From Amycolatopsis camponoti (lineage in GTDB: Bacteria > Actinomycetota > Actinomycetes > Mycobacteriales > Pseudonocardiaceae): DNA of 64,000 nucleotides. Positions 1 through 8,299 of the stretch are shown here, piece after piece (the stretch's first letter is position 1; each line of letters begins with the position of its first letter). The translations under genes were made by a program, and so were the position numbers. The stretch lies in assembly GCF_902497555.1 (NCBI RefSeq), contig NZ_CABVGP010000002.1, forward strand, positions 2,368,501 to 2,432,500, read 5' to 3'. The notes beneath the pieces are model-generated. The model was not told where the DNA came from and searched no databases. It was given only the letters and a program-made list of their open reading frames with translations.

Positions 1-600
1 ACGTACAAGAACGCCGTCACGGCCGGGTTGTACCTGCGGCTGACCGCGTCGCTGCACAACCGGCTCGCCGGCGACACGGTGTGGGGCCAGCGGGCCCGGA
101 CTGCGGGCGACTGGTTCCTCGACAGCGGGCTGATCAACTCCTCGGGCCTGGTGAACGACGGCTTGACGTCGTCGTGCGCGAACAACGGCCAGACCGTCTG
201 GACGTACAACCAGGGCCTCGGCATCGGCGGGCTGCTGGAGCTGTGGCGCGCGACCGGCGTCCAGTCCTATCTGGACGCGGCGAAGCGGCTCGCGGACGCG
301 GCGATGGCGCGGCTCACTTCGGGTGGCGTGCTCGTCGAGTCCTGCGACACCGGCACGGCGTCCTGCGACGACAACCAGAAGCAGTTCAAGGGAATCTTCC
401 TGCGCTACTTCGGCGACCTGGCGGCGGCGACGGGCTCGGCGACCTACCGCGCGTTCGCGCAGAAGCAGGCGGACGCGCTGTGGGCGGGTGATCGCGACCC
501 GCTGAACCGGATCGGCCAGCGCTGGACCGGGACGACGCCGAACGTGACGGACTGGCGGACCCAGGCGTCGGGCCTGGAAGCGATCCTGGCGGCGGGGTAG
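1..600 (+). CDS. Glycoside hydrolase family 76 protein, 3' part
   Basis: The reading frame is open from base 1, so this is the C-terminal 199 residues of a gene that starts outside the window. The sequence resembles GH76 (alpha-1,6-mannanase-like) proteins: TVWTYNQGLGIGG, then alpha/alpha-barrel helices, and a C-terminal TDWRTQASGLEAIL segment. GH76 enzymes cut alpha-1,6-mannan backbones and are usually secreted; the signal peptide and the catalytic Asp pair would lie upstream and cannot be checked. A GC-rich stem-loop follows the stop codon. Family assignment is by sequence pattern and is fairly confident. Confidence 0.75.
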   Translation, partial: TYKNAVTAGLYLRLTASLHNRLAGDTVWGQRARTAGDWFLDSGLINSSGLVNDGLTSSCANNGQTVWTYNQGLGIGGLLELWRATGVQSYLDAAKRLADAAMARLTSGGVLVESCDTGTASCDDNQKQFKGIFLRYFGDLAAATGSATYRAFAQKQADALWAGDRDPLNRIGQRWTGTTPNVTDWRTQASGLEAILAAG

Positions 601-620
601 GTCCGCGCGCCGGAACGGGC

Positions 621-643
621 GCCGAGCTGCCGCCCGGCTCGGC
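621..643 (+). terminator. Stem-loop after the GH76 gene
   Basis: GCCGAGC pairs with GCTCGGC around a 9-base loop, 20 bases after the GH76 stop. There is no T-run, which is normal for high-GC actinobacterial terminators. Whether it terminates transcription is inferred. Confidence 0.35.
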
Positions 644-772
644 GACCGAGCGGCAGAGCACCGATCCGGCCACGCAGCAGGCCGCCATCACCGGCGGGGA
701 ACGCAGATCACCGGCAGGTTCACGCTGCCCGAAGCGCGGCAGCCGGCCCGCGACATCGCCGGCGGCTGACGC

Positions 773-1255
773 TCAGCAGGGCGGCGGCGGCAGGTCGGCG
801 CCCGTGCAGGCTTCGGTGTCCGTCTTGCTCGTCGCCTGGTGCAGGAGCTCGTAGAGCTGCTCGCGCTGCTCATGGCTGAGCCCGCACAACACCTCGTCCT
901 CGATCGCGGCGAGCGCGAACTCGGCCCGCGCGAGCAGCTTCGCGCCCACGTCGGTGAGCTCCACCACGTGGCGCCGCCGATCGACGGCCGAGCGGCGCCG
1001 CTCGATCAGGTTCTCCGTCTCGAGCTCGTTGAGCAGCCCGACCACGTTCGTGCCGTCCATCTGCAGGGTCTTCGCGAGGTCCTGCTGCGAGCTTCCGCCC
1101 AGGTCACGCAGCACGGTGAGGGCGATCAGGTGGCGCGGCCGCAGCCCGAGCGGGGTCAGCACCGACTCGCTGCGCAGCCGCATCCGGCGGGAGAGGTGGT
1201 CGAGCAGCGCTCCGCACCGGTGGGGCGGCTGGTTGACGACCGGCAGCGAGGTCAT
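773..1255 (-). CDS. MarR-family transcriptional regulator
   Basis: A 160-residue winged-helix protein. The HTH and wing are seen in the segments SSQQDLAKTLQMDGTNVVG and NLIERRRSAVDRRRHVVELT, the usual MarR pattern in which DxRR lies in the wing. The start is the ATG at 1255. A TATACT hexamer lies on the same strand at 1267-1262, only 6 bases before the ATG, suggesting a leaderless or nearly leaderless message. It is divergent from the azoreductase-like gene at 1338, the classic arrangement for a MarR repressor controlling a quinone- or electrophile-detoxifying enzyme. The ligand is unknown. The C-terminus ends in a proline run and cysteine (LPPPPC). Confidence 0.85.
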   Translation of the reverse strand: MTSLPVVNQPPHRCGALLDHLSRRMRLRSESVLTPLGLRPRHLIALTVLRDLGGSSQQDLAKTLQMDGTNVVGLLNELETENLIERRRSAVDRRRHVVELTDVGAKLLARAEFALAAIEDEVLCGLSHEQREQLYELLHQATSKTDTEACTGADLPPPPC

Positions 1256-1337
1256 GCGCCCAGTATATGGGCAGCTCAATGGTCGGTGTGCTATTAATGG
1301 TTTGTCTAACACCAACGATCTATGGGCGGCTAACGAC
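1256..1337. promoter_or_regulatory. marR/azoreductase divergent promoter region
   Basis: This 82-bp gap must hold both promoters. TATGGGCAGCT near 1265 and TATGGGCGGCT near 1321 form an imperfect direct repeat flanking the centre. GGTGT and ACACC form an inverted repeat around an AT-richer core (about 1286-1314). These are plausible MarR-binding elements, but no site is proven. Confidence 0.4.
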
Positions 1338-1979
1338 ATGGCGCATCTCCTCCACATCGACTCGAGCATCCAGGGCGAGCGCTCGGTGAGCCGCCGGCTC
1401 AGCGCGCGGGCCGCGGCCGCGTGGCGGGCCGCGCACCCGGGCGGCACGACCACCTACCGCGACCTCGGCGCGCACCCGCTCCCGCACCTCGACGCCGAGA
1501 GCGGGTCGGCCCGCGCGATCCCGCCGGAGCAGCACACGCCGGCCCAGGCCGCGTCGTGGGCGCTGACGCGGGAGCTCGTCGGCGAGATCCAGGCGGCCGA
1601 CACGGTGCTCCTGGGCCTGCCGGTCTACAACTACGGCGCGCCGAGCAGCGTCAAGGCGTGGGTGGACCACCTCATCGCGCCCGGGCTCTCGGTCGACCAC
1701 GAGACCATGACCGGCCTGCTCGGCGGCCGCGAGTTCATCGTGCTGGCCTCGCGCGGCGGCGGGTACGGCGAAGGCACGCCCCGCGAAGGCTGGGACCACG
1801 CCGAGCAGTGGCTCCCGCACGGCGTCTCGCTGACCGGCCTCGAGCCGCGGTTCGTCACGGCGGAGCTGACCCTCGCGCACGTCAACCCGGCGATGGCGGA
1901 GCTGATCCCGCTGGCGGACGCGAGCCTGGCGACGGCGGAGAAGACCATCGACGACCTGTGGGTCCCGGCGCGGGTCTGA
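1338..1979 (+). CDS. azoR: FMN-dependent NADH-azoreductase / quinone reductase
   Basis: A 213-residue flavodoxin-like protein of the AzoR family, which reduces quinones and azo compounds with NAD(P)H through FMN. The N-terminal phosphate-binding loop is seen in LLHIDSSIQGERSVSRRL. The FMN-contacting PVYNYGAPSSVKAWVDHL segment near residue 95 and the later ASRGGGYGEG stretch match the family, as does the length. The start is an ATG at 1338. It is divergent from a MarR regulator and probably repressed by it. The physiological substrate is not deducible; quinone detoxification is the usual role of such pairs. Confidence 0.85.
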   Translation: MAHLLHIDSSIQGERSVSRRLSARAAAAWRAAHPGGTTTYRDLGAHPLPHLDAESGSARAIPPEQHTPAQAASWALTRELVGEIQAADTVLLGLPVYNYGAPSSVKAWVDHLIAPGLSVDHETMTGLLGGREFIVLASRGGGYGEGTPREGWDHAEQWLPHGVSLTGLEPRFVTAELTLAHVNPAMAELIPLADASLATAEKTIDDLWVPARV

Positions 1980-2130
1980 CGACCGTTCGGCGCGCAGAAC
2001 CCGGTCTTCGACGACTGCGCCCCGGGCCCCGGCGGTAGCGGTGCGGGCACAGCCGGTACCGTGCCGCCGGAGGCCGGGTGGCAAGATGCGGAAACCCGGA
2101 CGGTCCGCACCTGGGCGAGGAAGGTCAGGT

Positions 2131-2640
2131 TTGAGCGCGCACACCTCCCAGATGGACGATATCCGGCTGGTCGCGCAACCGAGCGCGTTGCCGGTCACGG
2201 AACTGTTCGTCCGCCTGATTCTCACCGACTGGTCCCTGATGCCCATGCTGGAGCAGGTGACCGCCACCGCGAGACGGCTGGTCGAGACCGTCATCGACGC
2301 CGGTGACCCCCGATCGCCCTCCTTCGTCACGCTGCGGCTGCGGCTGCGCGCCGACGTGCTGGTCGTCGAGGTCGACGACGACGTCCCCGGGCTGCCGGAG
2401 CCGAAGGTCGCCGGGCCCGGCGAGCGCGTGGGCGTCACGCCCGGCGCCGGCGAGGCCCGCACCACGTGGTGCGAGCTGGAGCTGCCCGGCGGGATGAACG
2501 CGAAGCAGGTGCGTCTGCCTCGCCGGCAGGACCGCCGGACCCTGGTCGACGAGCCGGTCTCCGGCGCCCCGGTCGCCGCCGACCCGGAGGTGCTGGAACG
2601 CCTGCTCACGCGGCTGAGCGGCTGGTCCGGCCCGAGCTGA
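2131..2640 (+). CDS. ATP-binding protein, anti-sigma kinase-like
   Basis: A 169-residue protein with the layout of stand-alone GHKL ATPase-like (RsbW/SpoIIAB-type) actinobacterial proteins: SALPVTELFVRLILTDW, a helix with MLEQVTATARRLVETVIDAGD, a beta segment LRLRADVLVVEVDDDVPGLPEP, and a glycine-rich segment before TTWCELELP. The N, G1 and G2 boxes are weak, so catalytic ability is uncertain. The TTG at 2131 is chosen because GAGGAAGG sits 6 bases before it; an in-frame ATG at 2152 is the alternative. The stop lies 1 base before the next gene, so the two are probably cotranscribed. Confidence 0.55.
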   Translation: MSAHTSQMDDIRLVAQPSALPVTELFVRLILTDWSLMPMLEQVTATARRLVETVIDAGDPRSPSFVTLRLRLRADVLVVEVDDDVPGLPEPKVAGPGERVGVTPGAGEARTTWCELELPGGMNAKQVRLPRRQDRRTLVDEPVSGAPVAADPEVLERLLTRLSGWSGPS

Positions 2641-2641
2641 C

Positions 2642-3607
2642 GTGCGCAGCCGTCCCATCTTGGTCGTGCTCTACGACGGCGTCCGCTTGCTGGACGTCTC
2701 CGGGCCCCTCGAAGTCTTCGCCGAGGCCAACGAGCACGGCGGCCGGTACGAGCTGAAGACGGCCTCGCCCGGCGGTGCCGACGTCCGCGCCAACACCGGG
2801 ACCCGCCTGGGCGCCGATCTCGACCTCGCGGCGGCCGACCCGCGCGGCGCGACCGTGCTGGTGCCCGGCGGCCCCGAATGGGCCCGCACGATCGCCGACA
2901 CCGGGCTCGTCGCGCAGATCCGGCGGCTGGCCGGCGGCGCGACCCGCACGGCGTCGGTGTGCGCGGGCGCGTTCGCGCTGGCCGCGGCGGGCGTCCTCGA
3001 CGGCCGTCGCGCCACCACCCACTGGGACCTGACCGACCAGCTCGCCCGCCGTTTCCCGCGGGTGCGGGTCGACGCGGACGCGATCTTCGTCAAGGACGGC
3101 CCGGTGATCACCTCCGCGGGCGTCACGTCCGGCATCGACCTCGCCCTCGCGCTGGTCGAGGAGGACCTCGGCGCCGAGGTGGCCCGGCTGGTGGCCAAGC
3201 ACCTGGTCGTCTTCCTGCAGCGGCCCGGCGGGCAGTCGCAGTTCAGCGTGCGGCTGGAAACCGGCCGCCCGCGCACCGAGGTGCTGCGGGCCGTGCTCGA
3301 CGCGGTCGCGGCCGACCCCGCGGCGCCGCACACCCTCGCCGACCTGGCCGCCCGCGCCGGGGTCAGCGCGCGGCACCTGACCCGCTTGTTCCGGGAAGAG
3401 CTCGGCCGCACACCCGCCCGGTTCGTCGAGCAGGTGCGGCTGGAATCCGCCCAGCAGCGGCTGGAACGCACGACCGAACCGCTGGACGTCGTCGCGCGGC
3501 GGTCGGGCTTCGGATCCGTCGAAACGCTGCGACGCGCCTTCGCGCGCGGCCTCGGCGTGACCCCGAGCGACTACCGGGCCCGGTTCCGGACCACGGGCAT
3601 CGGCTGA
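2642..3607 (+). CDS. GlxA-type regulator: DJ-1/PfpI domain with AraC HTH
   Basis: 321 residues. Residues 1-180 form a DJ-1/PfpI-like domain, with the nucleophile-elbow segment ASVCAGAFALAAAG around residue 107 and TTHWDLTDQL after it. Residues 215-315 form an AraC/XylS DNA-binding domain with both HTH units: LADLAARAGVSARHLTRLF and LDVVARRSGFGSVETLRRAF. Proteins of this build are transcriptional activators often tied to amine, arginine or methylglyoxal-related metabolism; the ligand here is unknown. The GTG start at 2642 lies one base after the preceding stop. Confidence 0.85.
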   Translation: MRSRPILVVLYDGVRLLDVSGPLEVFAEANEHGGRYELKTASPGGADVRANTGTRLGADLDLAAADPRGATVLVPGGPEWARTIADTGLVAQIRRLAGGATRTASVCAGAFALAAAGVLDGRRATTHWDLTDQLARRFPRVRVDADAIFVKDGPVITSAGVTSGIDLALALVEEDLGAEVARLVAKHLVVFLQRPGGQSQFSVRLETGRPRTEVLRAVLDAVAADPAAPHTLADLAARAGVSARHLTRLFREELGRTPARFVEQVRLESAQQRLERTTEPLDVVARRSGFGSVETLRRAFARGLGVTPSDYRARFRTTGIG

Positions 3608-3674
3608 ACCGGTTCCGGGCTCCGATCCGTGCATCCAGGCAGGGAGAGGACGTGGAGGCGAGGAGGCAGCCGAG

Positions 3675-4301
3675 GTGCGCATTGTCATCGCGGAAGAAGA
3701 CGCCCTGTTGCGGGAGGGGCTGGTCCTGCTCCTGCACAGCGAGGGGTTCGACGTCGCCGCCGCCGTCGACCACCCCGGAGACCTGCTGGCCGCGGTCGTC
3801 GCGGAGGAGCCGGACCTGGCCGTCGTCGACGTCCGGATGCCGCCGACGTTCACCGACGAAGGCCTGCGGGCCGCCCTCGAAGCGCGCCGGGTCGCACCCG
3901 GGCTGGCGATCCTGGCGCTGTCGGCGTTCGTCGAAGACGGTTACGCCGGCGACCTCCTGGCCGCCGGCGGGGGCGGCGCCGGGTACCTGCTCAAGGAGCG
4001 CGTCGGGAAGCCGGACGAGTTCCTCGACGCACTGAAGCGCGTCGCCGCCGGCGGCACGGTGCTGGACCGCGACGTCGTCGCCCTCCAGCTGGCCCGGCCA
4101 CGCCCCGGCGACCCGGTCGCGACGCTCACCGCGCGCGAACGCGAGGTCGTCGCGCTGCTGGCCGAAGGCCACTCGGTGCCGACGATCGGGCGGCTGCTCG
4201 GCATCGGCACCGCCGCGGCCCGGCAGCACGCCGGGGACGTCAGCGCGAAGCTGCGCGTCCCCGACGAAGCCCAGGCGATGCTCAGCTACCTACGAGCGTG
4301 A
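3675..4301 (+). CDS. LuxR/NarL-type response regulator, orphan
   Basis: 208 residues. The receiver domain (residues 1-125) keeps the acidic pair near the N-terminus (IAEED), the phospho-acceptor Asp in LAVVDVRMP, and the Lys in YLLKERV. The C-terminal HTH is recognisable (LTAREREVVALLAEGHSV and IGRLLGIGTAAARQHAGDV) but lacks the usual TVxxH recognition pattern, having TAAARQHAG. No histidine kinase is adjacent, so its partner is elsewhere. The GTG start at 3675 follows a 67-base gap. The last 20 bases overlap convergently with the ferredoxin oxidoreductase gene. Confidence 0.8.
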   Translation: MRIVIAEEDALLREGLVLLLHSEGFDVAAAVDHPGDLLAAVVAEEPDLAVVDVRMPPTFTDEGLRAALEARRVAPGLAILALSAFVEDGYAGDLLAAGGGGAGYLLKERVGKPDEFLDALKRVAAGGTVLDRDVVALQLARPRPGDPVATLTAREREVVALLAEGHSVPTIGRLLGIGTAAARQHAGDVSAKLRVPDEAQAMLSYLRA

Positions 4302-7300
4302 GGACCTCGGCCTGCTTCTCCCGGTACCGGGCGACGTTGGCCAGCTTGACGTCCTCGTAGCCGCGCACCAGGTCCGGCAGCTCGGCCAGCGCCAGGACGC
4401 GGGCCCGGTCGGCGTCTTCGGCGCGGAAGGCCCGCAGCACCGTGGCGCGGTAGTCCTCGATCAGCTCGCGCTCGACGCGGCGCACCTCGGCGCGGCCGAA
4501 CGGGTCGAAGCGGGTGCCGCGCAGCTTGCGCGACGCGTGCAGCAGCCGGAACGCCGGCCGGAACCACGGGCCCAGGCTGATCTTGCGCTTCATGCCGAGC
4601 GCCCGCAGGACCGGCGGGTGCAGGCGGTAGGCGTACTTCGTGCCCTCGCCGAACTGCCCGGCGAGATCCGCGGTGAAGGCCGGGTCCAGCGACAGTCGCG
4701 CGACCTCGTACTCGTCCTTGTAGGCCATCAGCTTGTACAGGTGCTTCGCGACCGCTTCGGTGATCTCCGTCGGCCCGTCCTCCAGCACCCGCACCTGCTC
4801 GACGTACTCCGCGTACGCCCGCGCGTACCGCTCGTCCTGGTAGGCGACCAGATCGGGGATCCGGACGTCGAGCAGCCGCGCCAGCTCCGAGCCCGGCTCC
4901 GCGTGCACCAGCTTCCGCGCGGCGGGCTGGGTGACCGCCCGCGTCTCCTTGGGGGCGGCCGTGAGCGCGGCCGGGTCGGCGACCAGCTGACGCCCGCGGC
5001 GGAAGGCCTGCAGGTTCGCGGCCACCGCGGTGCCGTTCAGCTCGATCGCGCGCTCGATCACCGCGGCCGGCAGGCCGATCGCGCCGGTCTGGAAGGCCGC
5101 GCCGAGCTGCAGCACGTTGGCGAACTGGTCGTCGTCGAACAGCTCCTCGGCCAGCCCGCGCGCGTCCAGGGACACCGTGCGTTGTGCCGCCGCTTCCAGC
5201 GGTGCGAGGACACTGTCCGGGGACGGGAAGGACACCGTCGTGTCGACGACCATCCGGCCGGTCGGCACCTCGGTGGTCGAGACGACCGCCGTGGTGCGGG
5301 CGGCGTCGGCCACGCCGAGGTTCGCCGCGTCCGCCCCGACCAGCGCGTCGCACGCCAGGTAGAGGTCGCACTCGCCGGCGGCGAGCTTCGGGGCCTGCTC
5401 GACCGGCTCCGCCGTCACCTTCAGGTCGGACACCACCGCGCCGCCCTTCTGTGCGAGCCCGGTCTGGTCGAGCGTGCGGACGTGCCGCCCGTCGAGCACC
5501 GCGGCGGTGGCGAGGATCTGGGTCACGGTGACCACGCCGGTGCCGCCGATCCCGGTGATCCGGACGGTGAAGTCCGGCGCGCCCGCCGGGGGAGCGGGGA
5601 CGGCGTCCGCGGCCAGCTCGCCGAGCTTCCGCCGCTGCTTCTTCCCGGTCGGCACCACGGTGACGAACGACGGGCAGTCCCCGGCCAGGCACGAGTAGTC
5701 GACGTTGCACGACGACTGGTGGATCGCGGTCTTGCGGCCGAACTCGGTGGCCACCGGCTGCACCGAAAGGCAGTTCGACTTGGTGCCGCAGTCGCCGCAG
5801 CCCTCGCAGACGCGCTCGTTGATCACGACCCGGGTCGCGGGCGCGGTCTGCTTGCCGCGACGGCGTTTCCGCCGCTTCTCGGCCGCGCACTCCTGCTCGT
5901 GGATCAGCACGGTGACGCCCTTGATGGCGGCCAGTTCCTCTTGCGTGCCAAGAAGTTCCGTGCGGTCGCGGACCTCGACGCCGGCGGGGAGCTTGCGGCG
6001 CCGCAGCTTCGCGGGCGCGTCGCTGGTGATCACGACCCGCTTCGCGCCTTCGACGAGCAGCAGCTCGGCGACCTTCTCCACCGGCAGCCCGCCGACGGCG
6101 TCCTGGCCGCCGGTCATCGCGACGGCCGAGTTGTAGAGCAGCTTGTAGGTGATGTTCACGCCGGCGGCGACCGCCGCGCGCACGGCGAGGCTGCCGGAGT
6201 GGGTGAACGTGCCGTCGCCGATGTTCTGGACGAAGTGCTCGGCCTCCACGAACGGCGCCATGCCGATCCACTGGGTGCCCTCGCCGCCCATCTGCGTCAC
6301 GCCGAGGACGGTGCCGACCTGGTCGGGCTCCATGAACAGCGCCATGGTGTGGCAGCCGATGCCGCCGCCGACCAGCGTGCCCTCGGGCACCTTCGTCGAC
6401 GAGTTGTGCGGGCAGCCCGAGCAGAAGTACGGCGTCCGCGCGAGCAGGGGCACGGAGATGCGCTCGCGACGGCGGCGCCCGCGGTACTCGTCCACCGACG
6501 CGATGCCCTCCGGCAGCCGCCGGGTCAGTCCGGTCGCGACGGCGTCCGGGTCCAGCTCGCCGAGCTCGGTGAACAGCGTGCGGCCGTCGCAGTCCTTCTT
6601 GCCGGTGATGGCGGGCGCGCCGGGCACGCCGTAGAGGACCTCTTTCAGCGCGCTTTCGATGAACGCCCGCTTCTCCTCGATGACGACGATCTCGTCGAGG
6701 CCGTCGGCGAACTCGCGCACGACCCCGGGTTCCAGGGGGTGGATCGCGCCGAGCTTGAGCACGCGGATGCCGTGCTCGCGCAGGGCTTTCGCGTCGAGAC
6801 CCAGTGTGCGCAGCGCCTGCTGGAGGTCCAGGTAGGACTTCCCGGCGGAGACGATGCCGATCCGGTCGGCCGGGCCGCGCGCGGTGATCTTGTTGACGCC
6901 GGCCGCGCGCAGGTAGTCGAGCACCAGCGGCAACCGGACGGTGAACAGGCTGCGTTCCAGCTCCGCGAGGCTCGTGCCGAGCAGGCGCGAGGTCGGCGTG
7001 TGGCGGTAGGCCTTCTCGATCTCCGGCGCGGTCCACCGCGGACTGACGGTCGCCGTGCCCGAAGCGTCGGCGACGTTGGCGACGACCTTCAGCGACGTCC
7101 ACACCCCGGCGGCGCGGGACAGCTCGACCGCGTGCATGCCGAGGTCGAGGACGTCCTGGGAGTCGGCCGGGTAGAGGATCGGGATGGCCAGGTCGGCGAG
7201 CGCGAGCTCGGACGCGCACGGGACGGTCGAGGACTTGGCGTTCGGGTCGTCGCCGACCAGCGCGACGGCGCCGCCGCGCGGGTCGGTGCCGGCCAGGTTG

Positions 7301-7674
7301 GCGTGGCGGAGGGCGTCGGAGGCGCGGTCCAGGCCGGGCGCCTTGCCGTACCAGAACCCGGTGACGCCCCGCTGCCCGCCGGCGCCCGCGACGAGCTGGC
7401 TGCCCATCACCGAGGTCGCGGCCAGCTCCTCGTTGAGGCCCGGGCGGTGGACGACGTCGTGCTTCTCCAGCAGCTTCGCGCGGCGGCCGAGTTCGAGGTC
7501 GTAGCCGGCCAGCGGCGAGCCCTCGTAGCCCGAGACGAACACGGCGGGGTCGCCGCCGCGGGCGCGGTCGTGGCGGACGCGGTCGAACAGCAGCCGGACC
7601 AGGGCCTGCACCCCGCTCAGGTGCACGGTTCCGGCCTCTCGCAGGTACCGGTCGTCCAGCGTGAACGTCTCCAC
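4282..7674 (-). CDS. Indolepyruvate ferredoxin oxidoreductase, fused alpha/beta
   Basis: 1130 residues. This ThDP enzyme family oxidatively decarboxylates aryl- or branched-chain 2-oxo acids to acyl-CoA and reduces ferredoxin. Domains in order: an N-terminal pyruvate-oxidoreductase-like part (TFTLDDRYLREAG, then GYEGSPLAGYD); a ThDP-binding part with CSGCPHNSSTK, GGIGCHTMALFM and IGDGTFTHSGSLAVRAA; a 4Fe-4S motif CEGCGDCGTKSNC; an IorB-like domain (ITGIGGTGVVTVTQILA); and a C-terminal DUF6537-like region. The GTG at 7674 is chosen because AAGGAGG lies 8 bases upstream; a GTG at 7713 lacks such a site. It is divergent from an Lrp-type regulator, as usual for this family. Confidence 0.9.
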   Translation of the reverse strand: METFTLDDRYLREAGTVHLSGVQALVRLLFDRVRHDRARGGDPAVFVSGYEGSPLAGYDLELGRRAKLLEKHDVVHRPGLNEELAATSVMGSQLVAGAGGQRGVTGFWYGKAPGLDRASDALRHANLAGTDPRGGAVALVGDDPNAKSSTVPCASELALADLAIPILYPADSQDVLDLGMHAVELSRAAGVWTSLKVVANVADASGTATVSPRWTAPEIEKAYRHTPTSRLLGTSLAELERSLFTVRLPLVLDYLRAAGVNKITARGPADRIGIVSAGKSYLDLQQALRTLGLDAKALREHGIRVLKLGAIHPLEPGVVREFADGLDEIVVIEEKRAFIESALKEVLYGVPGAPAITGKKDCDGRTLFTELGELDPDAVATGLTRRLPEGIASVDEYRGRRRRERISVPLLARTPYFCSGCPHNSSTKVPEGTLVGGGIGCHTMALFMEPDQVGTVLGVTQMGGEGTQWIGMAPFVEAEHFVQNIGDGTFTHSGSLAVRAAVAAGVNITYKLLYNSAVAMTGGQDAVGGLPVEKVAELLLVEGAKRVVITSDAPAKLRRRKLPAGVEVRDRTELLGTQEELAAIKGVTVLIHEQECAAEKRRKRRRGKQTAPATRVVINERVCEGCGDCGTKSNCLSVQPVATEFGRKTAIHQSSCNVDYSCLAGDCPSFVTVVPTGKKQRRKLGELAADAVPAPPAGAPDFTVRITGIGGTGVVTVTQILATAAVLDGRHVRTLDQTGLAQKGGAVVSDLKVTAEPVEQAPKLAAGECDLYLACDALVGADAANLGVADAARTTAVVSTTEVPTGRMVVDTTVSFPSPDSVLAPLEAAAQRTVSLDARGLAEELFDDDQFANVLQLGAAFQTGAIGLPAAVIERAIELNGTAVAANLQAFRRGRQLVADPAALTAAPKETRAVTQPAARKLVHAEPGSELARLLDVRIPDLVAYQDERYARAYAEYVEQVRVLEDGPTEITEAVAKHLYKLMAYKDEYEVARLSLDPAFTADLAGQFGEGTKYAYRLHPPVLRALGMKRKISLGPWFRPAFRLLHASRKLRGTRFDPFGRAEVRRVERELIEDYRATVLRAFRAEDADRARVLALAELPDLVRGYEDVKLANVARYREKQAEVLTLVGS

Positions 7675-7830
7675 GGCGCGGGCCTCCTTCGCGTCGGTTG
7701 TGCTCTCGGGCACAGTGCGATCTTCGGGGCACAGTGCGGCGCGGACCACAGCCACGCAACAGCCAAGGCGCGGCCGGGCCTCCACACGCAAAGTTCAGCG
7801 TATCCAGTGACGGAGTGGTCCCGATTTTTG

Positions 7831-7850
7831 CGTCCGTTTACGCTCGGACG
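7831..7850. promoter_or_regulatory. Inverted repeat before the Lrp gene, putative operator
   Basis: CGTCCG-N8-CGGACG forms a perfect 6-bp dyad ending 1 base before the Lrp-family ATG, in the divergent gap with the ferredoxin oxidoreductase gene. The position fits autoregulation by the Lrp-type protein. Function is inferred. Confidence 0.45.
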
Positions 7851-7851
7851 C

Positions 7852-8298
7852 ATGACCGACGACCTGCTCGACGCGACCGACCACGAGATCCTCGGCCTGC
7901 TGCGCGAAGACGCCCGCCGGACGCTGTCCGACATCGCCGGCCGCGTCACGCTGTCGACGGCCGCGGTCAAGCGCCGCATCGACCGGCTGCGGGAGACCGG
8001 CGTGATCACCGGGTTCACCGTGCAGGTCGACCACGCGAAGCTGGGCTGGGGGATCGAGGCGTTCACCGAGCTGCGGTTCGTCGGGAACACGAAGGTCGCG
8101 GAGATCCTGCGCACCACGACGCGGATGCCCGAGGCGCAGGCGGTGTTCACGATCGCCGGCGACCCGGACGCGCTGGTGTGGCTGCGGGTGCGCGACATGG
8201 CCCACCTGCAGAAGACGATCGACGAGATCCGCCGTCACCACCAGGTCACCGGCACGAAGACGCTGATCGCCCTCGAGTCGTGGTCGAGAGGGAACTGA
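7852..8298 (+). CDS. Lrp/AsnC-family transcriptional regulator
   Basis: 148 residues. The N-terminal HTH reads LDATDHEILGLLREDARRTL then TLSTAAVKRRIDRLRETGVI. A C-terminal RAM/ligand-binding fold follows (QAVFTIAGDPDALVWLRVRD). Lrp-family proteins respond to amino acids or their keto acids and form octamers. Location opposite a 2-oxoacid:ferredoxin oxidoreductase gene suggests control of amino acid catabolism through that enzyme. The ATG start at 7852 sits directly after a perfect inverted repeat. Only one base separates it from the next gene. Confidence 0.9.
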   Translation: MTDDLLDATDHEILGLLREDARRTLSDIAGRVTLSTAAVKRRIDRLRETGVITGFTVQVDHAKLGWGIEAFTELRFVGNTKVAEILRTTTRMPEAQAVFTIAGDPDALVWLRVRDMAHLQKTIDEIRRHHQVTGTKTLIALESWSRGN

Positions 8299-8299
8299 C

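Noticed and set aside
4537..8298. Very long plus-strand open frame opposite the ferredoxin oxidoreductase gene
   Set aside because: It is the antisense shadow of a well-recognised enzyme and only its end, in the Lrp gene, is real; the translation is Arg/Gly/Val-rich with no domain.
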